64,000 nt of DNA from an uncultured Victivallales bacterium. GTDB taxonomy: Bacteria; Verrucomicrobiota; Lentisphaeria; Oligosphaerales; JAFGRS01. The translations under genes were made by a program, and so were the position numbers. The notes below the pieces were generated by a model, which was not told the origin of the DNA, ran no database searches, and saw only the letters and a program-made list of their open reading frames with translations. Shown here piece by piece: positions 58,868 to 64,000 of this stretch; the stretch's first letter is position 1; each line of letters starts with the position of its first letter. The stretch covers positions 35,261 to 99,260 of the forward strand of contig CAILUI010000260.1 of assembly GCA_903837355.1 (NCBI GenBank), written 5' to 3'.

Positions 58868-59074
58868 CATGGGGGCAGGAGCGTTCGGCAGAGACTCGCG
58901 GCAGTGCGCTGAGGCACCCGTGTGACAGGCCCGCAACTCGGACTCCCCGTCCACGCACCGAGGCGCTGACGCACAGACGACCCTGAAGATGCCCACCCCA
59001 GTTCCCGTGCCTGTGCGTGATGCCCCCTTGCCGGGCCAGGGGATCCGCGACTCCGGACCACGGACAAAGGAGCC

Positions 59075-59407
59075 ATGAGCACACTCCTGGAAGACACGCG
59101 CGATCTGCTGGCGCGCCTGACTCGCGGCGAGAAGGCGTGCGTTTTGAAGTGGGTGGTGGATGCCCTCGCCGGGTCGTTCCCAGGCATCCAGAGCATTCCG
59201 GGTGTCTGCGGTGGGGAACCGTGTGTCGTGAGGACTCGGATACCTGTCTGGACCCTCGTTCGGGCGCGCCAACTCGGGGTCTCCGACGCCGACATCCTGA
59301 GCGCCTACCCATCCCTGAACGCCGAGGACCTGGCGGGCGCCTGGGCCTATGCCCGCTCTAACCCGAACGAGGTCGACCGTCACCTCGAGCAGCAAGAGAG
59401 GGCCTGA
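59075..59407 (+). CDS. Long-form DUF433 protein (110 aa)
   Basis: An N-terminal helical extension (LLARLTRGEKACVLKWVVDA) precedes a DUF433 domain (SIPGVCGGEPCVVRTRIPVW, ILSAYPSLNAEDLAGAWAYA). This longer form is a known subgroup that also pairs with DUF5615 toxins. No toxin gene follows. Confidence 0.75.
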   Translation: MSTLLEDTRDLLARLTRGEKACVLKWVVDALAGSFPGIQSIPGVCGGEPCVVRTRIPVWTLVRARQLGVSDADILSAYPSLNAEDLAGAWAYARSNPNEVDRHLEQQERA

Positions 59408-59529
59408 GCGCCTGCGCCGTGGCGCGCCAGTGGCGCAGACCCTTCCGCGCGAATGGCACCGCAACCCTCTCGCCCGGCGCGGCGGACCGAGTCACTGCAG
59501 ACGCACCGCCAGACCCCTGAGCCTGCCCC

Positions 59530-59784
59530 ATGAGCAAGAGCCTGGCCATCGAACTGGACGACGACGTTCTCCTGGCGCTGCAGGCGGAACCCGAGCAGGT
59601 GATCCGGGAGATGCGCCTGTACGCCGCCGCGCAGTGGTACCGACTGGGCCGGGTGAGCCAGGGCAAAGCGGCCCAGATCGCGGGCCTGAGTCGCGGCGAG
59701 TTCGTCTCGGCTCTCGCGCAGTTCGCCGTTTCGCCCTTCCAGGAGACCGCCGTGGAGATATCCCAAGGGGGTGGGGATCCATGA
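59530..59784 (+). CDS. UPF0175 antitoxin (84 aa)
   Basis: SLAIELDDDVLLAL, then LYAAAQWYRLGRVSQGKAAQ and IAGLSRGEFVSAL, is the complete family pattern. The sequence after the stop does not encode a DUF3368 toxin, so it is an orphan. Confidence 0.78.
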   Translation: MSKSLAIELDDDVLLALQAEPEQVIREMRLYAAAQWYRLGRVSQGKAAQIAGLSRGEFVSALAQFAVSPFQETAVEISQGGGDP

Positions 59785-60015
59785 AGACCGTCCGCCCGGC
59801 TTCCCCCATGGTTAGTCCCGTAATCCCGTAGTCCTTGCGTTTCTGCGCCAGAGCGTCCATGCCTACCGGCGTGAGGCCCTGAACGCCACTGGCGCGCGGA
59901 CGGCGGCCTCCTGCCAGGCCGCATAGGCTGTGCAGGCCGCACTTGAAGGCAACGCCGCCCGCGGTCGTTGCGGGAACGGCTCCCTGGGCTGTCGCGATCG
60001 GGAAACCACGATGCC

Positions 60016-60273
60016 ATGCAAATAACCATGAACATCCCGTTCAACTACGATCCTGCCCGTGGGGAGCAGGAGTTGGCTGCTGACATCCGTCTGAACAACG
60101 CCCTGATGCTCTACCGGCAGGGACGTGTCTCTCTGGGCCGTGCCGCCCTGTTAGCCGGCGTGCCTCTGCCCGCCTTCGTCTACGAGTGTGGACGCAACGA
60201 CATCACCCTCATCCGGTACGCTGCCGCCGACCTCGACCGTGAGACGGCAGCCGTCGCGGAACGACTGGCGTGA
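60016..60273 (+). CDS. UPF0175 antitoxin (85 aa)
   Basis: MQITMNIPFNYDP, then LNNALMLYRQGRVSLGRAAL and LAGVPLPAFVYECG, fits UPF0175. It overlaps a truncated DUF3368 toxin by four bases (GTGA). Confidence 0.78.
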   Translation: MQITMNIPFNYDPARGEQELAADIRLNNALMLYRQGRVSLGRAALLAGVPLPAFVYECGRNDITLIRYAAADLDRETAAVAERLA

Positions 60274-60395
60274 TCGTCGTTGCCGACAGTTCAGCACCCA
60301 TTGCCTTGGCCGCAGCAGGCCACCGTGACGTTCTGGCCCGGCTCTTCGAGGCCGTGCATGTGCCCGAGGCTGTGAGGCAAGAGGTCGATGTTCCT
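60270..60395 (+). pseudogene. Truncated DUF3368 (PIN-like) toxin
   Basis: VIVVADSSAPIALAAAGHRD, then VLARLFEAVHVPEAVRQEV, is a good DUF3368 start with the first acidic residue in place. After about 40 codons the similarity ends; the frame remains open but reads through unrelated DNA and across the next antitoxin gene. The remaining catalytic acids are missing. Confidence 0.72.
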
Positions 60396-60478
60396 GGACA
60401 GCCTTGCCCGGCGCCAGGCGCGATTCGTCGAGAGTGGGTTGGGTGTACACAACGAGCCGCCGTCCCTCAAGGAGCCCC

Positions 60479-60724
60479 ATGCAAGTGGTGTTCGATCTGC
60501 CCGAGACCGTGTTCTCTTCTCTGCGCCTGGCGCCCGCGGAGTTCGTTGCCGAAATGCAGCGGGCCGCAGCGGCCAAGTGGTATGAGCTGGGCCGGATCTC
60601 ACAGGGTAAGGCCGCCGAGTTGTGCGGCGTCTCTCGGGCCCAGTTTGTGCGGATACTGGCCGACTACCGCGTCTCCGTGCTGCAGGATGATCAGGCCGGT
60701 CTCGCTTCCGAGGTCGCCCCGTGA
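60479..60724 (+). CDS. UPF0175 antitoxin (81 aa)
   Basis: AAGGAG lies about 5 bases before ATG 60479. MQVVFDLPETVFSSL, AAAKWYELGRISQGKAAELC and GVSRAQFVRILA give a complete UPF0175. No DUF3368 toxin is recognisable after it. Confidence 0.78.
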   Translation: MQVVFDLPETVFSSLRLAPAEFVAEMQRAAAAKWYELGRISQGKAAELCGVSRAQFVRILADYRVSVLQDDQAGLASEVAP

Positions 60725-61145
60725 TGAACCTGGGCGGAGCGCGGGTCTTCGCACAGGCACTCGCCTCGCCGGGCTTCGGGTCTCCCCTGTGGATGGCGCG
60801 AAAAGGGGAGGCGTCCTCCATAGCCTTCGACCTGGAGCCGCGCGGCACCGCGCTCTCTGCCGGTGCTGGCGGGGAGAGCGGGAGGGCGGGCGGGATCCCG
60901 TTGGCGTGAACGGCTGGGCGGCAGGCGCGAGGAAGGTCTTTGGGTATCAAGGCGCATCCGGGGCGCCTTCTGACACCGTCCTCCTGCAGGCCGGCGAGCG
61001 CAGCATCGGCCGGATGATGCCAGGTGGCTGACCGCCCACTACGCTCGCCCCGCTTCCAGCGACCCCTGGACAGGCAGTCAACCTCACACACGCCCCGGCG
61101 AGCCGGCGAACCGGCGCAGGTGTGCAACGGCGGTGGACACGCGGA
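60725..61145. other. 421-base spacer
   Basis: A frame (MNLGGARVFAQALASPGFGS onward) opens at the position where a toxin would be expected, but I see no DUF3368 motif in it. No repeat or promoter stands out. Confidence 0.4.
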
Positions 61146-61460
61146 ATGCCCAGCACTCAGGAAACCATCTCCCCGGCCGACTTCTCCAGGAAGCTCTTCT
61201 GGGATGTCGATCCGTCAACGCTGGACTTCGAGCGCCACCGGAAATACGTGGTGGCCCGGGTCCTGGAGTACGGCACCCTTGACGACTGGCAGTTGCTGGT
61301 TCGACGCTTCACCCTGGAGTCGATCATCGGGATTGCGCAGACGCTCCGCACCCTTGACCCCAAGGCGCTGTCCTTCCTTGCCACGGTGGGCCACGTTCCG
61401 CGGAGTTCCTTCCGATGCTACACCCTGAGTCGGTCGGTGCCGACACCCTGGAACTCCTGA
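61146..61460 (+). CDS. DUF6922-type partner protein (104 aa)
   Basis: LFWDVDPSTLDFERHRKYVV, then ARVLEYGTLDDWQLLVRRF and RTLDPKALSFLA, is the pattern of the small protein that commonly precedes AbiEii-type nucleotidyltransferases. It overlaps the next gene by 46 bases, so its last residues are encoded within that gene's start region. The pair looks intact. Confidence 0.72.
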   Translation: MPSTQETISPADFSRKLFWDVDPSTLDFERHRKYVVARVLEYGTLDDWQLLVRRFTLESIIGIAQTLRTLDPKALSFLATVGHVPRSSFRCYTLSRSVPTPWNS

Positions 61461-62035
61461 GGCAGCTCCAGCAGGAGCCCTGCCTCGAGCGGACGCGGCT
61501 GGCCGGCGGCACAGCCCTGGCCCTGCAGCTCGGACACCGGAAGTCCGACGATCTTGATCTCTTCGGGCCAGTGCCTGGGGAGCACCTCGAGCTTGAGGAG
61601 ACCCTACGGGCGCATGGCGCGGTCTCGCTCGTCAGTCGCAGCCGGAGGATACAGGTCTGCACCGTTCGCGGGATCAAGGTCGGCCTGGTCGACGACCCCT
61701 TTCCCTGGCTGGCGGAGGCCGTTGTGGGCGACGGATTGCGCCTGGCAGCGTGTCAGGATCTCGAGGCCATGGCACTCGCCGCTATCACCAACCGCGGCAG
61801 CAGGAGGGATTTCATCGATCTGGCCTTCCTTCTGGAGCAGTTCCCACTGCCGGCGATGCTGGCGCTCTACAGACGCAAGTACGCCGATGCGTCGCTCTTC
61901 CCGGTGCTGAAGAGCCTGACCTACTTCGATGACGCGGACGAAGACCCCATGCCCTGCATGCTGAGGCCCTGCGACTGGGACCACGCCAAACAGAGGATCG
62001 CCGACTCTGTGTCGGTGGCAAGTCGTGCCTCCTGA
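61415..62035 (+). CDS. AbiEii-type nucleotidyltransferase (206 aa)
   Basis: LAGGTALALQLGHRKSDDLD (residues about 29-48) is the signature of AbiEii/AbiGii-type toxins of type IV toxin-antitoxin systems (GGTALAL...DDLDLF). The QDLEAMALAAITNRGSRRDF, then IDLAFLL, region near 110-140 contains the conserved lysine/aspartate-type segment of the family. The frame is full length. The companion here is DUF6922 rather than the AbiEi antitoxin. Confidence 0.8.
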   Translation: MLHPESVGADTLELLRQLQQEPCLERTRLAGGTALALQLGHRKSDDLDLFGPVPGEHLELEETLRAHGAVSLVSRSRRIQVCTVRGIKVGLVDDPFPWLAEAVVGDGLRLAACQDLEAMALAAITNRGSRRDFIDLAFLLEQFPLPAMLALYRRKYADASLFPVLKSLTYFDDADEDPMPCMLRPCDWDHAKQRIADSVSVASRAS

Positions 62036-62473
62036 TGCGGATTCCGCTGAAAGTGGGCAGCGATTCCGATCTGTTTCCTCAGCGCTTTTGCGCCTCTGCG
62101 AGAGGCAGATACTCACCGTGGATAGCGCCTGCCCGCAGTGCCTGCGCAAGGGGCGCAGACCCAAGCGCGGCAGGAGGGCGGATAGCGCGGTCGCAGCGTG
62201 GGCGCCACTCCGCTGGCGCCGTCCCTCGGCGGCTGAAGGTGTCGCGAACGCCTACCCGCATTGCCTGTGCCTGCGGCCCGGTTGCGGGCGCAGCAGGCGG
62301 GGAGTCGCGACCCAGTCTCCACGCCTAAGCCGGGAGGCATTCCCTCCGACCGTCTGCCCACCGCCCACCGCCCACTCATCCCTCTTCAGCTTTCAGCCTT
62401 CATCCCTCATCCCTCTCTTCGGCCCCGCGCCCCGCGCAGCGCCCGTGACCCCTGAAAGAGTCGCGCGTCGCCT
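62036..62473. other. 438-base low-complexity spacer
   Basis: No gene is supported. The right end carries CCCTCCGACCGTCTGCCCA (shared with the 47264 and 52794 elements), CCGCCCA heptamers and CATCCCTC-type repeats (about 62342-62415). Confidence 0.5.
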
Positions 62474-62713
62474 ATGTATCCCGGATGCACGTTGCTGGGC
62501 GAGATCACCGACGTCGAGACCATCGCGGTCGGCCATGGTATCCGTAACCTCCAGCGCCTGAACCGGACCCACGGGGAGGGCCGCTGGCGGAAACTCAAGG
62601 GCTGGGCCAGGATTCGTCTCCCCGATGGCACTGCCGCCTGGGCGGAGGTACGTTGGTACGAGATGATCAGCGTTGGCCGCAAAGAACTCAGAATCAAGCG
62701 ACTCCTCCTGTAG
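62474..62713 (+). CDS. Conserved hypothetical protein (79 aa)
   Basis: LLGEITDVETIAVGHGIRNL, then RLNRTHGEGRWRKLKGWARI and AEVRWYEMISVGRKELRIKR, belongs to a small widespread family of unknown function that is usually paired with the next gene. There is no signal peptide or membrane segment. The spacing of 6 bases suggests co-translation. Confidence 0.68.
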   Translation: MYPGCTLLGEITDVETIAVGHGIRNLQRLNRTHGEGRWRKLKGWARIRLPDGTAAWAEVRWYEMISVGRKELRIKRLLL

Positions 62714-62719
62714 TCGGCT

Positions 62720-62947
62720 ATGCACCACGACATCACCCAGTACGTCGTCTGCGTTCGCAACGAGGACTACACCGCCTCCCTCGAGTTAAGGAAGATCTAC
62801 GCCTTGATCCCCGACTCTGACGCCCAGTCCCACGGCATGGTCCGGCTGGTCGATGAGTCAGGGGAGGATTACCTCTATCCCCGGGATCTGTTCCTCCCGA
62901 TCCAGATCCCCGAACCCCTCTCCCGTGCGCTCCAGATGGCCTCCTGA
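62720..62947 (+). CDS. Conserved hypothetical protein (75 aa)
   Basis: VVCVRNEDYTASLELRKIYA, then LIPDSDAQSHGMVRLVDESG and EDYLYPRDLFLPI, is the second member of a common hypothetical pair. A fragment of a second copy lies at 54317-54358. Function is unknown. Confidence 0.7.
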   Translation: MHHDITQYVVCVRNEDYTASLELRKIYALIPDSDAQSHGMVRLVDESGEDYLYPRDLFLPIQIPEPLSRALQMAS

Positions 62948-63089
62948 ACCGCTTCCGCCAGCCGGCCGGCGAATGACCCGCCGCCGTGCCTTCCTTGTGC
63001 TTCGTGGGCAGCCTCTCTCCGCCCTTCCGCATCCGCCCTTCCCGCATTCGGCATTCCGCGGTTCCACGCTTCGGCTTCCGTGGTCAACA

Positions 63090-63200
63090 GTCCCCAACCC
63101 CAAGGGCAGAGATGACTTGCTCAGGGCTCAGGTGGGAAGGCTCGAAAGGCGGGACGACGCAGTCAAGGAACGGCGTGGCCTGAGGGCAGAGCGGGAGTGA
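63090..63200 (+). pseudogene. Remnant of a VapB-type antitoxin
   Basis: PNPKGRDDLLRAQVGRLERR, then DDAVKERRGLR, parallels PNPKGRSDCADLVGKLAWRG and DAVTEQRRLRE of the intact antitoxin at 45584. The N-terminal beta part is missing. Confidence 0.6.
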
Positions 63201-63261
63201 GCGGGGTCCCCCCCCCGAACGAACCGTCCCCTGAAATAGCAGCAGCTCCAGGACCGATGTG

Positions 63262-63307
63262 AATCCGGCTATCCGCGCCCTTGGCGGAGCCGGATTTTTT
63301 GTTTTTT
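63262..63307 (+). terminator. Strong intrinsic terminator
   Basis: AATCCGGCT (63262-63270) pairs perfectly with AGCCGGATT (63288-63296); an inner CCGC/GCGG extends the stem. A T-rich tract follows (63295-63300 and 63302-63307). It lies outside any intact gene, after the antitoxin remnant, and would stop transcription entering from the left. Confidence 0.8.
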
Positions 63308-63369
63308 CGCCCGGCAGGGCGCATCTGCTTGACGGAGCAAGTCCGTTACACGCCTGGCAGGAGGAAGTG

Positions 63370-63530
63370 TCAGACGGGCCGCTCGGCCAGAGGGCTCTTC
63401 AGGTCGTGGAACGCCTGTTCGACACGGGTGAGCAGGATGTGCACCTGCCAGGCCTCCTCGGCGTCCAGGTCGAGGCCGGTCGCTGCGCGGCAGATAGGCG
63501 CCGTCGTGCGGTTCGGCGATGGCCAGGCGC
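63370..63530 (-). mobile_element. Transposase remnant, IS1634/IS4-like
   Basis: On the - strand GLDLDAEEAWQVHILLTRVE, then QAFHDLKSPLAERPV and a stop, matches the segment of IS1634/IS4-type transposases around the catalytic glutamate (usually LTRVExAFRxLKSxLGLRPV). The preceding DGAYLPRSDR lies in a different frame, so the piece is frameshifted as well as truncated. Terminal inverted repeats were not seen. Confidence 0.5.
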
Positions 63531-63938
63531 TGGGTGTCAACGGCGAGCTCTACGGCGGCGGTCCCGGTGGGCGTTCGCCGGCAGCACCGCGCGGGTTCTG
63601 CGGCGGAATCCACCAGCAGTCCGACAAAGTCAGGGTCCAAGCAAACGCCATCATCGCGCTGGGCCGCAACTTCCAGCAACGTAGGATTTCAGAATTCCGC
63701 GGTTTCCGTGGTGGCAGGGGAGCGCGGGGTAATGGCTGCCGTCGTCAGTGTACTACACCTGTAGGGCCGTCTGTCGAGTCCCTCTGCAGCGTCGCCCCGT
63801 CTGGCTGCCTGGACGAGGCCTTGAGACAACCATTCCGCTCCGGTGCGTGTGCACGGCCCCCCCCCATACGCGGTTGGGGCTTCGGCTCGGAGGCATCGTA
63901 GCGTGATGCCCCGCACGCGGTGCTATATTCCCACCCGT
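63531..63938. other. Spacer at the right end
   Basis: No gene is supported. A TATATT at 63924-63929 lies 9 bases before the next ATG and could be a -10 box only if transcription starts close to the gene. Confidence 0.4.
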
Positions 63939-64000
63939 ATGAGAGACCTGCCGATACTGCTTAATGAGATGGTGGCTGCGGGTGTCATCGAGACCTATGC
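63939..64000 (+). CDS. Start of a nucleotidyltransferase-type gene (cut by window end)
   Basis: Only 21 codons are visible: MRDLPILLNEMVAAGVIETY and one more. This matches the usual opening helix of AbiEii/DUF6036-like nucleotidyltransferases, in which EMVxAGVIxxYAIGG leads into the catalytic GG motif. The rest is outside the window. Confidence 0.5.
   Translation, partial: MRDLPILLNEMVAAGVIETY

Noticed and set aside
60721..60909. Toxin gene behind the UPF0175 gene at 60479
   Set aside because: The position is right, but no acidic PIN-type motif or DUF3368 similarity is visible in the translation.

Overview
The window is a high-GC bacterial chromosome or scaffold segment. Giant secreted PKD, FG-GAP and Rhs proteins, a C-terminal dockerin-like tail, REP-like palindromes and seven- or eight-base intergenic repeats together suggest a member of the PVC superphylum (Lentisphaerota or Kiritimatiellota type) or a relative such as Hydrogenedentota. 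This placement is inferred from style and family resemblance. No rRNA or tRNA gene was seen.

Region 1 (1-27.6 kb, all + strand) holds four very large exported proteins in the alternating order Rhs, PKD, Rhs, PKD. It looks like a duplicated two-gene module. Both PKD proteins have an N-terminal beta domain, one five-blade FG-GAP set, many PKD domains (some with other domains nested inside them), an extracellular alpha/alpha-toroid (squalene-cyclase-like) domain, and a tandem dockerin-like tail that is nearly identical in DNA between the two genes. Neither Rhs gene is followed by an immunity gene.

Region 2 (27.7-42.2 kb) is metabolic and uses both strands. It holds a small basic repeat protein behind a good promoter, an amidohydrolase/oxidoreductase pair joined by a heptamer array that carries the Shine-Dalgarno, a phosphohexomutase, an aldolase/short-chain dehydrogenase fusion, a secreted glycosidase-like protein, a Tat-type serine hydrolase, a PepSY-like membrane protein and a secreted DUF1566/EF-hand protein. 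Most fit sugar uptake and breakdown. Spacers are full of REP-like and low-complexity repeats.

Region 3 (42.2-64 kb, almost entirely + strand) is a dense toxin-antitoxin graveyard. It contains VapB-like, RelB-like, HicB, UPF0175, DUF433 and minimal nucleotidyltransferase genes. Every conventional toxin I can recognise (VapC/PIN, RelE, DUF3368, DUF5615, HicA) is truncated, deleted or frameshifted, while the antitoxin frames stay open. Three antitoxin-type genes are chimeras: HicB-UPF0175, DUF433-UPF0175 and DUF433-nucleotidyltransferase. Two intact surface-polysaccharide genes (a WecA-like glycosyl-1-phosphate transferase and a TviB-like UDP-sugar dehydrogenase) sit inside it. The right end has a transposase remnant and the start of one more nucleotidyltransferase gene.
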